Shown one piece after another: positions 16,972 through 25,793 of a stretch of 64,000 bases of DNA. Numbering within the stretch: position 1 is the stretch's first letter; the number at the start of each line of letters is the position of its first letter. The notes under the pieces are model-generated. The model was not told the DNA's origin, did no database searches, and was given only the letters and a program-made list of their open reading frames with translations. The position numbers and the translations under genes are program-made. The stretch spans positions 586,117 to 650,116 of the forward strand of contig NZ_BSOG01000001.1 of assembly GCF_030160395.1 (NCBI RefSeq). The letters run 5' to 3'. The stretch is from Chitinimonas prasina. Lineage in GTDB: Bacteria; Pseudomonadota; Gammaproteobacteria; Burkholderiales; Chitinimonadaceae.

Positions 16972-18801
16972 TTACCAGCTCAACTTGAGACTGTACTTGC
17001 CAACTGGCGAGCTACTGTAGCGCAGCACCTTCACATAACGCGCAGCGGTCGCCCCACTGCTGTTGCTGCTACTGACCAGATCCGACTGGCCAGCCCCTTT
17101 CTCGCTCTTGCCCAGCAAGGTACCGCTGCTGTTGTAGACATAAAGATCGAAGTCAGCATTGCTGGCAGCCGGCACCAGTGTCGCCGCCAGCGTCTTGCCT
17201 GCCGGCAGATCGACGACAAACCAGTCCTGATCACTGGTATTGCTTATGATGCCCTCAAAGGTAACAGGCGCACCAACACGGTTGGCCGTACCCAGCGTAT
17301 TGTTGGGCTCACGCTCAACGCCACTGGGCAGTGGCCTACCCAACACGGCCTCCATGGCGGCAGCGGCATCCAGCATGCCTGTACCACAGCTCACGCTACG
17401 GCCATCCAGCCGCAAGCAGGGTTTGACAAAGGCCCGTGCCGACGACTTCAGCAGGCTTTCCACCTGATCGGGCGTCAACGAAGGCTTGGCCGCAATCATC
17501 ATGGCGGCTACGGCAGCCACATGCGGGCTGGCCATGGAAGTACCCGAGTAGTCGCCATAGGTATCCGCACCGCGCACCGTTGTCCCGGTATTCAGGGTCG
17601 AGCGTATGCCCACCCGGTATTCGCTCGGGTCATCCCGGCCACCACCTCCCGGCGCTGCGATATCGACACCATTACCATAGTTGGAATAGGACGCCAGGCC
17701 ACCATCTACCCGCAAAGCGGCCACAGCCACCACGCCCTGACAGTTGGCCGGGCTGGCAGTGCTGACATCCATACCATCATTGCCCGCCGCCACGACTACC
17801 ACCGCGCCGTTGGCACGGGCCGTGTTGATGGCATCTTGTTCATACTGGCTGCACGCACCTGTCCCCCCCAGCGACAGATTGATCACCCTGGCCGGCGTGG
17901 TGTTCTGCGGCACATTGGGTATGCTGGCACCCGATGCCCACGCCATGCCGTCCGCGATATCCGAGGTATAGCCGCCACAACGGCCCAGTACCCGCACCGG
18001 CAGTATCCTGGCGTCATAGGCCAGGCCCACAATCCCCATGGCGTTGTGGGCGGTCGCGGCAACGGTGCCGGCCACATGGGTACCATGCCAGCTCGATCCC
18101 GACGCCCGCTCACCCTGGCCGCATTCATTGTCCACCACGGTCCAGTCGCCCGCGTCGATGGCATCGCGGCTACGGCCAGCCGGCTTACGGCTGACTGCCG
18201 GGTCGCTGATCATGTCATAGCCACCACCACTGACCAGGTTGCGGGTCAGGTCCGCATGGCGTGTATAGCCGGTGTCCACCACGGCCACGGTCACACCCAG
18301 GCCGGTAGACTGACCCCACGCCAGCAGCGCATTCACCCCCGCCACGCTATTGTGCAGATCCCACTGCTGCGACCAGTACTGGTCGTTCGGCAGTACATCC
18401 ATATGGCGCTTCATCCTGTCGGGCTCGGCATACTCCACGCCTGCGTCGCCCTTGGCGATATTTGCTGCCATAGCTTCCACTTCGGCCAGGCTGTAGCGGC
18501 GATCAAGCTTGTAGATCTGCGCACCCTTGCTGCCCTCACGCAGCAAGGTAGCCGAGCTGCCAAACCCCGACACGGCGCGCTGTACCCGGCTTTGCCGCTG
18601 TGCCTGCACCGTGGCACGCGCACTGGCCGCACTCGGCCCGCTCAGCTGCGGTGCGGCAAGGCCGCTGTCTCGATACTTCAGGATGATACGGTCAGTCCCA
18701 TTACCTGCATCGGCGGCCAGGACTGCAGCACCAGATAGTGCCAAGCTTACCGCCAGAGTCACCTTGCTCAATGCTACGAAACGCTGTTTGTTCTTCTTCA
18801 T
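16972..18801 (-). CDS. Secreted subtilisin-like serine protease (S8) with PPC domain
   Basis: A 609-residue exoprotease. A Sec signal peptide (KKNKQR, hydrophobic core, cleavage near VLAADA) is followed by an inhibitor-type propeptide to about residue 125. The S8 catalytic domain has Asp in VAVVDTGYTRH, His in SSWHGTHVAGT and Ser in YSGTSMASPHV. The C-terminal 110 residues form a pre-peptidase C-terminal domain (EREPNNTLGTANRV, DQDWFVVDLPAG, FDLYVYNS), usually removed after secretion. It degrades proteins outside the cell. Exoproteases are often under quorum control, and this gene sits beside luxR, but no lux box was seen in front of it. It has its own terminator. Confidence 0.93.
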   Translation of the reverse strand: MKKNKQRFVALSKVTLAVSLALSGAAVLAADAGNGTDRIILKYRDSGLAAPQLSGPSAASARATVQAQRQSRVQRAVSGFGSSATLLREGSKGAQIYKLDRRYSLAEVEAMAANIAKGDAGVEYAEPDRMKRHMDVLPNDQYWSQQWDLHNSVAGVNALLAWGQSTGLGVTVAVVDTGYTRHADLTRNLVSGGGYDMISDPAVSRKPAGRSRDAIDAGDWTVVDNECGQGERASGSSWHGTHVAGTVAATAHNAMGIVGLAYDARILPVRVLGRCGGYTSDIADGMAWASGASIPNVPQNTTPARVINLSLGGTGACSQYEQDAINTARANGAVVVVAAGNDGMDVSTASPANCQGVVAVAALRVDGGLASYSNYGNGVDIAAPGGGGRDDPSEYRVGIRSTLNTGTTVRGADTYGDYSGTSMASPHVAAVAAMMIAAKPSLTPDQVESLLKSSARAFVKPCLRLDGRSVSCGTGMLDAAAAMEAVLGRPLPSGVEREPNNTLGTANRVGAPVTFEGIISNTSDQDWFVVDLPAGKTLAATLVPAASNADFDLYVYNSSGTLLGKSEKGAGQSDLVSSSNSSGATAARYVKVLRYSSSPVGKYSLKLSW

Positions 18802-19616
18802 TGCGTTGCTCCGTTGTTATCGGACTTGCATTTGCGCCGAGACGCCATCAGCGCAGGGAATAAACCACCGACCACCGTCCTTGTGTAAAGACAGCGGTCG
18901 TAGCGCCAGGGGATACCTTGGCTGAAATATCGCAGTACGTGGCATGTGCCGCCGAGACAGCGTCACCCGAGCTGTCTTGCCTGTCCTCCATACCATCGCA
19001 TCCTTTGCACACCTGGCTGCACAGCCAGGCTATAGCATCAAATCTGCTATACTTATTATTTACTTAGCAGCTAAGTTAGTTTCCAATCTAAATCAGCATT
19101 CCAATCATTGTCAACGCAGGGAAGGACAGCTCCCTCCCTCCCCAGTAGAAAATGAAAGTCATTTAAAATCAATTTGTTATTTAAATATTCAAGTCCAAAG
19201 CTTGTCGTCATGCCCGGCAGGGGCTATCACTTCTGCTAGCAACAGCGCATTGAATACCATCCAGAAAGAGACACCCTGTATAAGGTGCAGCCCGACGGAG
19301 GTGCCCAATAACCTCGATTGCACATCTAGACCCAGACCAAGTGCCATGTTTCGACGCAGCCTGTCACCCCAAGAGTCGGAGCGCGGCTACAAGTGCCCCC
19401 GCAACCTCGATATCCAGGCAAGCACAGGTGCGAGTGAGAAATGTCCAAGCAGCATAGGGTTGATATGCCAGGAGAAGTTTTCTCATTGGCGCCGTATTGC
19501 GACGACAGCGAAGTATCTGCACATTCCCGACAACCGCAACGCCGCATAAAGCAAAGCAAAGCCGCAAGCGGCGCCCAGGGTCTACGCAAAGCTTCAAACC
19601 CGTGGTGTGAATAAAC
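18802..19616. other. Long AT-rich intergenic region between protease and marR
   Basis: More than 800 bases without a supportable gene. The stretch from about 19030 to 19200 is distinctly AT-rich compared with its surroundings and carries two palindromes (separate entry). The 201-residue frame at 18944-19549 has no start signal and no family resemblance. The divergent promoters of the protease and possibly marR should lie here. Confidence 0.5.
19031..19076. promoter_or_regulatory. Two adjacent palindromes, candidate operator
   Basis: TATAGCA-N7-TGCTATA (19031-19051) is followed after 10 bases by the perfect 15-bp palindrome ACTTAGC-A-GCTAAGT (19062-19076). The second resembles the TTAGC/GCTAA half-sites bound by many MarR-family dimers, and a marR gene lies about 540 bases downstream. 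Binding is inferred from symmetry alone. Confidence 0.4.
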
Positions 19617-20105
19617 ATGAAGATACCGCCCCCTGACCCCGCCTATGGACGGCTTGATGAGCTGGCAATCGCCTTCGCCAACTACGCCGCCATGCTGGAT
19701 GCCGCGCTGGCCGACGCCATAGGCCTGAGCGTGACCGATCACAAGGCGCTGGGGCTGATCGTGCAGCAGCCAGGCATGACCCAGCGCCAATTGGCCGATC
19801 AGACCCAACTGACCTCGGGCGCCATTACCGGCCTGATAGATAGGCTGGAGCGCGCCGGATTTGTACAACGCCAACCTCATGCGCAGGATCGCCGCAGCGT
19901 GGTGCTCATGCCGGTTGCCGACCGTATAGGTGCCATCAACCACCTCTACCAGCCGCTCTCCAGTGCCATACAGGCGCTGGATGCCAGCTATCCGGCTGCA
20001 CAGCAACGGCTAATACACCAGGCCCTGGGCAGCTTGTGCGATCTGCTGCAGCAACATACCCAAAGGCTGCGGCAAGACCCGCAGGTCAGGCCAAGCCTGC
20101 GTTGA
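19617..20105 (+). CDS. MarR-family transcription regulator
   Basis: A 162-residue winged-helix regulator. The recognition region reads MTQRQLADQTQLTSGAITGLIDRLERAGFVQRQPHAQDRRSVVL, a textbook MarR pattern with the wing motif (D-R-R). MarR dimers usually repress neighbouring efflux or stress genes and are released by small aromatic ligands. No obvious target lies next to it: the rpoH gene follows on the same strand with its own CIRCE site, and the protease is divergent. The ligand is unknown. I used the first ATG, which follows a long AT-rich leader. Confidence 0.85.
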   Translation: MKIPPPDPAYGRLDELAIAFANYAAMLDAALADAIGLSVTDHKALGLIVQQPGMTQRQLADQTQLTSGAITGLIDRLERAGFVQRQPHAQDRRSVVLMPVADRIGAINHLYQPLSSAIQALDASYPAAQQRLIHQALGSLCDLLQQHTQRLRQDPQVRPSLR

Positions 20106-20171
20106 TCAGGCCACGCAGCCGTGCACTCACCATGCAAAAAAATGCTTGCCCCGACTGAACCTTCTACGCTA

Positions 20172-20198
20172 TTGGCACTCTCTGGTTGAGAGTGCTAA
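20172..20198 (+). promoter_or_regulatory. CIRCE element (HrcA operator) in front of rpoH
   Basis: TTGGCACTC, nine bases, GAGTGCTAA. This is a 9-9-9 inverted repeat that differs from the CIRCE consensus TTAGCACTC-N9-GAGTGCTAA at one base. CIRCE is bound by the heat-shock repressor HrcA. It ends 48 bases before the rpoH start, a position compatible with repression of its promoter. Confidence 0.88.
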
Positions 20199-20246
20199 TA
20201 TCGTTTTGCGGTCAACCAACAGGCCGCAACAAGGAGCAAGACCAAC

Positions 20247-21092
20247 ATGACCACCATGACCCTGCCGGCCATTGCCTCAGGCGACAGCCTGGATCGCTAC
20301 ATCCAGCAAATCAACGCCATTCCGCTGCTCAGCCAGGACGAAGAAGTCTCGCTGGCCACGCGCCTGCATGAGCACAATGATCTTGATGCCGCAGGTAAAC
20401 TGGTGATGTCGCACCTGCGTGTGGTTGTCTCCATCGCCCGCGGCTACGCCGGCTACGGCCTGCCTCAGGCCGACCTGATCCAGGAAGGCAATATCGGCCT
20501 GATGAAGGCGGTCAAGCGCTTCGAACCCAGCCGTGGCGTGCGCTTGTTCTCCTTCGCGGTGCACTGGATACGCGCCGAGATCCATGAGTACATCCTGCGC
20601 AACTGGCGCCTGGTTCGCATCGCCACCACCAAGGCCCAGCGCAAGCTGTTCTTCAATCTGCGCAGCATGAAGTCCAGCCTAGCCTCGCTCAGCCATACCG
20701 AAGCCAAGCAGATCGCCGACGACCTGGGGGTCAAGCCCGAAGAAGTGCTGGAGATGGAAACCCGCATGAGCGGCCAGGATGTTGCCCTGGTAGCCGATGA
20801 CGGTGACGAGGACAGCTACGCCCCCATAGACTGGCTGGCCGACAACGACAACGAACCGGTTGCCGTACTCGAGCGTCGCGCCACTGATAGGCTGCAAGGC
20901 GAAGGCCTGCAATCCGCACTGGAAGGCCTGGACGCCCGCAGCCGCCGCATCGTCGAAGCCCGCTGGCTGGCCGATGACAGCGGCGCCACCCTGCACGAGC
21001 TGGCCGATGAATTCGGCGTCTCGGCCGAGCGCATCCGGCAGATCGAAGTCAAGGCACTGCAGAAGATGAAGACTGCCCTGGCTCCGGCCTGA
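20247..21092 (+). CDS. rpoH: RNA polymerase heat-shock sigma factor (sigma-32)
   Basis: A 281-residue sigma factor of the RpoH group. Region 2 contains RGYAGYGLPQADLIQEGNIGLMKAVKRF and FSFAVHWIRAEIHEYILRNWRLV. The diagnostic RpoH box is QRKLFFNLR. Region 4 ends with the helix-turn-helix TLHELADEFGVSAERIRQIE. It directs RNA polymerase to chaperone and protease promoters during heat stress. AAGGAG precedes the ATG. A CIRCE element upstream suggests HrcA repression of rpoH transcription, linking the two heat-shock regulators. A strong terminator follows. Confidence 0.96.
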   Translation: MTTMTLPAIASGDSLDRYIQQINAIPLLSQDEEVSLATRLHEHNDLDAAGKLVMSHLRVVVSIARGYAGYGLPQADLIQEGNIGLMKAVKRFEPSRGVRLFSFAVHWIRAEIHEYILRNWRLVRIATTKAQRKLFFNLRSMKSSLASLSHTEAKQIADDLGVKPEEVLEMETRMSGQDVALVADDGDEDSYAPIDWLADNDNEPVAVLERRATDRLQGEGLQSALEGLDARSRRIVEARWLADDSGATLHELADEFGVSAERIRQIEVKALQKMKTALAPA

Positions 21093-21108
21093 TTATGCAT
21101 GATCATGC

Positions 21109-21137
21109 AAAAAGGCGAACCTAGGGTTCGCCTTTTT
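21109..21137 (+). terminator. Intrinsic terminator after rpoH
   Basis: AAAAAGGCGAACC, TAG, GGTTCGCCTTTTT is a perfect stem with flanking A- and T-runs, so it could work in both directions. It lies 17 bases after the rpoH stop. Confidence 0.93.
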
Positions 21138-21320
21138 GCTTGGTGCCGCTAGCCTGCCCTGCGCAGCAGCTCCAACCCGTCTACGGGCGTAGGCAGAGTG
21201 CCGCAGACCGCTTGGGGATACGACATGCCCGCACAAGAGCGCCACCAAGCTTATCACGGTTAGCAACGGCTCATCCTTATCTGCCCATGGTCTGGCTGAC
21301 TCACCGCCTACTGCTTACCA

Positions 21321-22847
21321 CTACCACTCCAGCGCCATGAATCCCCGACCGTACTTGTACTCGGTCAGCATGTTCTGCTCGGTAATCACTTCCAGCGGCC
21401 TGCCTGCCCCCGCACGTACCATCTCCAGGTCTTCAGTTCGCCAATGCGCCACCCGCTCAATCGCCCGATCAAGCTTGGGCTCGCTGCCACAACCCTGGCT
21501 ACCGCAGTTAGGACGCACCAGCCGTATCAGGTGCGCGTGCTGGGCAAGACTAGAGCGTGCGTCATGGTGCCCGGCAAAGATGAAGTTGCGATACCTGAAC
21601 AGGTGTGGAAACACCTGAGCCGCAGTTTCCATCACGTCCGGCGAACCAGTGCTGTTGAATGCCAGCATCCCGCCGGGCGCCAGGCGTGACGAAAGGACAG
21701 TCAAGAACTCCTGGCTCAACAAATAGCTTGTGTAAGCACGCCAATGCCAGGTGGTGTTCATGACTATCAGGTCATACCTACCTTCATGCTGCTTAAGCCA
21801 CTGGCGGCCATCTGCCTCATGGATATGCACCTTGGGGTCATGCAGCACCCCCCTCACCGTTGGGTAGCGCTGTATCAAGTCCAAGTAACCCGGGTTGAGT
21901 TCGACTACATCAATGCGCTCAACCTCGGGCAAGTGTCGCAGCACCTCTACCCATGAACCGCCACTCAGCCCCACCACCAGAATGCGCTTTGCATTCGGCC
22001 GCAACGCCGCCAGCGCATACATCCGCTCGATACCATTGCTATTGCTCACTATGCTGGTGTTGAAGTCGCCGTCCAGCACATTGCCACCGTAGATGCTATC
22101 TGCCAGCACCGGCCTGGTTACCGTATAGATAATGCCATGACGGTTCTCGATGATATTCCCAACTGCCTCCCAGGCTGGACGACCTGAGGCCGCAATGCGT
22201 TGCACCACCCAATCAGCGGGCACCCACACCAGGCAAAGCAGCGTAGCGACACCAGCCAAGCCAAGTCTCCAGGGTTTGGCGCCGCCGGAGAACGTTGCGG
22301 CCAGCAGGCCCAGACCGACGATCAGCGAAAGCACACCCAGCAGCACGAAACTGGCTTGCACACCCAAGCGATCCAGCAACACGAATCCAACCAGTATCGG
22401 CCCTACGGTCGCACCTAATACGTTGGCAAAATAGACATTGGAAACAGAGCGCCCCAAGACTGTCGCACCGCGTGAGCCCAGTTCATGAGCCAAGGGAAAC
22501 AACAACCCTTTCAATGCAGATGCCACTGCCACCAGGATAAAGAGTACTACCGTCTCCAGCGCAGGCACTGACACTACCAAGGCATAAACCAATGGGGCGA
22601 GGATGTCATATAGGCCAGACACGGCCAAGAGCATGCCAGCCGCTTGCAATGGCGCATGGTTATCACGGCACAGCCGCTTGCCATAGTGTGCTCCGGCAGC
22701 AATGCCAATCAGGAAAGCAAACAGGACAAAGGCAAAGGCCTGGGGCACGGAATGGTGGGCAAAGCCCACCAGCCTGACCCAGAGTATTTCCAGCCCCAGG
22801 CTGCTAAGACCGCAGAAGAAGGCCAATAGGCCAGCGAAACGTATCAT
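21321..22847 (-). CDS. Membrane/spermidine-synthase-like protein, C-terminal partner of split pair
   Basis: A 508-residue protein. Residues 1-220 contain about six hydrophobic helices (MIRFAGLLAFFCGLSSLGLEILWVRLVG onward). The C-terminal soluble part (about 270-500) has a Rossmann motif ILVVGLSGGSWVEVL, an acidic stop VVELNPGYLDL and DLIVMNTTWHWRAY, typical of spermidine-synthase-like methyltransferase folds. Many bacteria encode these as one 12-helix MFS-spermidine-synthase fusion. Here the first six helices are encoded separately by the gene just upstream, with an ATGA overlap. The chemical function is unknown, and the usual polyamine-binding residues could not be confirmed. The start at 22847 is fixed by the overlap. 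Confidence 0.75.
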   Translation of the reverse strand: MIRFAGLLAFFCGLSSLGLEILWVRLVGFAHHSVPQAFAFVLFAFLIGIAAGAHYGKRLCRDNHAPLQAAGMLLAVSGLYDILAPLVYALVVSVPALETVVLFILVAVASALKGLLFPLAHELGSRGATVLGRSVSNVYFANVLGATVGPILVGFVLLDRLGVQASFVLLGVLSLIVGLGLLAATFSGGAKPWRLGLAGVATLLCLVWVPADWVVQRIAASGRPAWEAVGNIIENRHGIIYTVTRPVLADSIYGGNVLDGDFNTSIVSNSNGIERMYALAALRPNAKRILVVGLSGGSWVEVLRHLPEVERIDVVELNPGYLDLIQRYPTVRGVLHDPKVHIHEADGRQWLKQHEGRYDLIVMNTTWHWRAYTSYLLSQEFLTVLSSRLAPGGMLAFNSTGSPDVMETAAQVFPHLFRYRNFIFAGHHDARSSLAQHAHLIRLVRPNCGSQGCGSEPKLDRAIERVAHWRTEDLEMVRAGAGRPLEVITEQNMLTEYKYGRGFMALEW

Positions 22848-23455
22848 GGCTGCAGCACCCTTTCTTGGCGCCACTGCACCAGCTTGACCAATACAGCAAC
22901 CAGCACGTTGATGGCGACAGCGATACCGATGGCCTGATTGAGCGTCACATATCGGAACAACACAAAACCACATGCAAGCGCTCCCAGCGCCGCCCCCATG
23001 GTATTGAAGAAATACAGCAAGCCTATGGACTCACCCACGGCCTTGTCATGCCTGGCGAAATGGGTAGTCAATAGCGGGAGAGTCGCCCCCATGACGAACG
23101 TCGCCGGCAACACAAGGATGAAATTGATAAGCCCAACCTGCCATGATGGCGAGCGGCTGAACAGGTCGCCAGCCGCACCTATCAACATCGGGCTGACCAT
23201 GCCGAACAAAGCAATGCCCAGCTCGAACAGGGCAAACAGGTTCAGTGTTGCATCGGGGTAACGGTCCGCGAGCCGACCGCCAAACCATCCACCCAATCCC
23301 AACCCAAGCATGAATGCCGACACGACGATGGTGATGGATTCCATGTCCACGCCGAAATTGCCGAACAACAGACGCTGCCAGCATATCTGGTAGATCAGTC
23401 CGGCCGCACCAGATAAAGTAAAAACATTGGCAATCGCCAATTTACTGCTTTGCAT
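22844..23455 (-). CDS. Six-helix membrane protein, N-terminal partner of split pair
   Basis: A 203-residue integral membrane protein with about six predicted helices, including GAAGLIYQICWQRLLFG, VSAFMLGLGLGGWFGGRLADR and an MGATLPLL segment. These are all typical of the N-terminal half of MFS-like spermidine-synthase fusions (IYEVVWxRLL... GGRLADR). It lacks any soluble domain and ends in ATGA overlap with the next gene, which supplies the second half. I chose the ATG at 23455, which has AGGAAG 8 bases before it, over one nine codons upstream. The two halves probably assemble as a heterodimer. Confidence 0.75.
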   Translation of the reverse strand: MQSSKLAIANVFTLSGAAGLIYQICWQRLLFGNFGVDMESITIVVSAFMLGLGLGGWFGGRLADRYPDATLNLFALFELGIALFGMVSPMLIGAAGDLFSRSPSWQVGLINFILVLPATFVMGATLPLLTTHFARHDKAVGESIGLLYFFNTMGAALGALACGFVLFRYVTLNQAIGIAVAINVLVAVLVKLVQWRQERVLQP

Positions 23456-23622
23456 GGACCCACTTCCTGTTGTGTCACCCACCTACCGCAGGTGCTTGCA
23501 ATTTATCGGTCACTACAGACGCGCAGGTCATACTAGCCATGCGCAGAACCCTTGCACACACAGGCGCGTGTGGCAAGCAGTTGACCAGCGCAAGGGCTTG
23601 TCAACGCCGCCCACCCCGCTTA

Positions 23623-23746
23623 GAGCGGCTAACAAAACTCAGCGTAACGGTTCAGCCTAGGCGCGAGTGCGCTGGCGCGCGCAGCAGACAGTACGAAGGT
23701 ACGGAAAGCTCGCACAACAACGCCAGGAGGGTTTTGTTAGCCGCTC
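23623..23746. mobile_element. MITE-like inverted-repeat element, copy B
   Basis: A 124-bp non-coding element with perfect 16-bp terminal inverted repeats, GAGCGGCTAACAAAAC (23623-23638) and GTTTTGTTAGCCGCTC (23731-23746). The inner right half (AGTACG, GGTACGG, AGCTCGCACAACAACGCCAG) matches copy A closely, and the left half carries a short extra segment. The flanks are TTA and CTA, compatible with insertion at a TA dinucleotide. Its right end touches the stop codon of the glycosyltransferase gene, as in copy A. Confidence 0.78.
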
Positions 23747-25747
23747 CTATTCATCAACCGACAAGATATGTTCATGCCTGCCCGCCAAATGGTTTTCCCA
23801 AATGCGCACATACAAATGCTCAAGATTGCGGGTGAAGCGCTGGGTATCGAAAAGTGGTGCGGTCACCAATTTGCCAGCCAGACGACTTCTTACCTGCTGC
23901 CGATAGTCCGCATCCCCCCCCATCTTCGCCGCCAGAGCGATATACTCTTCCCAGCTAGAAACAATCAATGACTCCATCTCCAAAGCCGCTAGCAAGCTGG
24001 CAGCAACGCGGCTGGCAAATATCTCACCAGGGCAGGTCACCAGCGGTACCCCCGCTCGCAAGGCATCACTGGCTGTTGTATGCGACCCCACCGGCGACGT
24101 ATCCAGGGCGACATCAGCCAGCGTCAGACGGGCGAGATGATCGTCCAAGGGCATATCATCAGCCCATATCAGACGATCCCGCGCAATACCTTCCCCTGCG
24201 AGCGCCTCAATCAGTTTGCTGGCCGTCTCAGCCGCGGGCTTTAGCAGCCAAAGCACACCATTAGGCACCTGCTTTAGCACCTCACACCACACTTTGAAAA
24301 CCGGCTCCGTGATCTTGTAACTCTGATTGAACGAGCAGTAGACGACAGCACCTTCAGGTAAGCCATGCCCGACCCTGGACGCCCCTTTACGGACAACACG
24401 TGTATTATCGTTGGGCTGATAGCTATGCGGCAGTTGGGCAATTTTTTCGCTATACCCGTCTGCATGCTCGATCGGTGTTACCCATTTGTCGCCGATGACG
24501 TAATCAGCCAATACAGATAAACCAAGACTACCTGGATAGCCAAGCCAGCTCACGATGATGGGCGCTGGCCTCATGGAAGAGATGACCAGCCGCTCATTCT
24601 GAGTCCATCCCTTGAGATCGACCAGGATGTCTATCCTATCTGCTGCGATAACTTCAGCAGCCTCCCGATACGAACATGCTCGAATGTCCCGGAAGACATC
24701 GCTACCGCCAACAAGCCTATGACGCATGGGGCTGGCATCGTGTATGCCATAAGAATAAATATAGACTTCAACACGACTCCGATCGTGCTGCTCCAACACC
24801 CCCGCCAGCAGATAGGCCGTAGCGTGCTCATGGAAATCAGCAGACAGATAACCTAGGCGCAATCGGTGGGTGAGCGCCGTATCTGCAGGTTGAAGTTGCA
24901 CCGGTGCGCAGCCAATAAAGCGACTGGTCCCGAAGCTCTCAGCAATATGTCTATGCTGCCTTCGATCAAAACCCGGTATCGCTAGCGATGGGAAAGGCGG
25001 AATCTGGAACGGGATTCCTCTCTCATAAGCGACACATAGCTTTGTCGCTATCTCCGCAGCCAAAGCCCAGTCACACAAGTATTGTGCGGCATGAAGCAAT
25101 TGCGCCAGCAGAATCACATCGCCCGGCTTCACCTCCAGTGCGGCCTGATTGACCCTGACAGCCTCATGGTATTGCTTATCCAAGGCCAATGCAGCTGCCA
25201 ACAGCTCCGCATCTCCTGAACGCCGCCGGGTGGCTTGCTCCAGCAAAGGTAGGGCCTCGTTCGCACGCCCAGCGCAATAATACAGCTCGCCGAGACCCGA
25301 CTGCAGCGCGGGATCACCAGGGCTCAGTGCCAAGGCCTTTAGATACATTGCCTCCGCGTCTTCTACCCTACCCTGAAGCCGATAGCAGCGGGCCAGGTTA
25401 CCTACACGCCCCCCGTCGCTCGGATCCAGCTTGCATGCCCGCTCAAACAATGGTGTCGACTCATCCAGCCGCCCCACCCTAACCAAAAAAACGGCGAAAT
25501 TATTAATGGCTTCATCATCATCGGGCGCCAACGTAACCGCACGCTGCAGCCATGGTTCTGCATCAGCAAAGCGCGACTGCGCCAGCAGACTGCTGGCCAT
25601 GGCCTTGACACCAAAGGCATCGTCAGGAAATTGGGTGAGGTACTCGCCCGCCAAACGCTCGAGCAATACGTATTCCTTTGCCGCAAACGCAGCCATCACG
25701 CGCACGCCCGCCTGTTGGCGTTTCTTCTCAATTTTTGCTGGTTTCAT
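23747..25747 (-). CDS. TPR-containing O-GlcNAc-transferase-like glycosyltransferase (GT41/SPINDLY type)
   Basis: A 666-residue protein. The N-terminal 230 residues are tetratricopeptide repeats (SRFADAEPWLQRAVTLAPDD, GRLDESTPLFERACKLDPSD, GRVEDAEAMYLKALALSPGD). From about 290 onward there is a GT41-type catalytic region, with RLRLGYLSADFHEHATAYLL, IDILVDLKGWTQ, SWLGYPGSLG, YCSFNQSYKITEPVF and LDTSPVGSHTTASDALRAGVPLVT. Such enzymes attach sugars to Ser/Thr of proteins, and in this locus the pilins or the small secreted protein are possible acceptors. I preferred the ATG at 25747. A TTG start 21 codons upstream would overlap the ABC gene and has no ribosome binding site. Confidence 0.88.
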   Translation of the reverse strand: MKPAKIEKKRQQAGVRVMAAFAAKEYVLLERLAGEYLTQFPDDAFGVKAMASSLLAQSRFADAEPWLQRAVTLAPDDDEAINNFAVFLVRVGRLDESTPLFERACKLDPSDGGRVGNLARCYRLQGRVEDAEAMYLKALALSPGDPALQSGLGELYYCAGRANEALPLLEQATRRRSGDAELLAAALALDKQYHEAVRVNQAALEVKPGDVILLAQLLHAAQYLCDWALAAEIATKLCVAYERGIPFQIPPFPSLAIPGFDRRQHRHIAESFGTSRFIGCAPVQLQPADTALTHRLRLGYLSADFHEHATAYLLAGVLEQHDRSRVEVYIYSYGIHDASPMRHRLVGGSDVFRDIRACSYREAAEVIAADRIDILVDLKGWTQNERLVISSMRPAPIIVSWLGYPGSLGLSVLADYVIGDKWVTPIEHADGYSEKIAQLPHSYQPNDNTRVVRKGASRVGHGLPEGAVVYCSFNQSYKITEPVFKVWCEVLKQVPNGVLWLLKPAAETASKLIEALAGEGIARDRLIWADDMPLDDHLARLTLADVALDTSPVGSHTTASDALRAGVPLVTCPGEIFASRVAASLLAALEMESLIVSSWEEYIALAAKMGGDADYRQQVRSRLAGKLVTAPLFDTQRFTRNLEHLYVRIWENHLAGRHEHILSVDE

Positions 25748-25793
25748 GAATCTCGACAAGCGAAAGGAGCTGGCATCCAAGGGGTAATAAAGG

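Noticed and set aside
16765-18738. 657-residue plus-strand frame opposite the subtilase
   Set aside because: The subtilase has signal peptide, catalytic triad and terminator. The opposite frame shows no domain.
18944-19549. 201-residue frame in the long gap before marR
   Set aside because: Crosses the AT-rich palindromic block, has no ribosome binding site and no motif.
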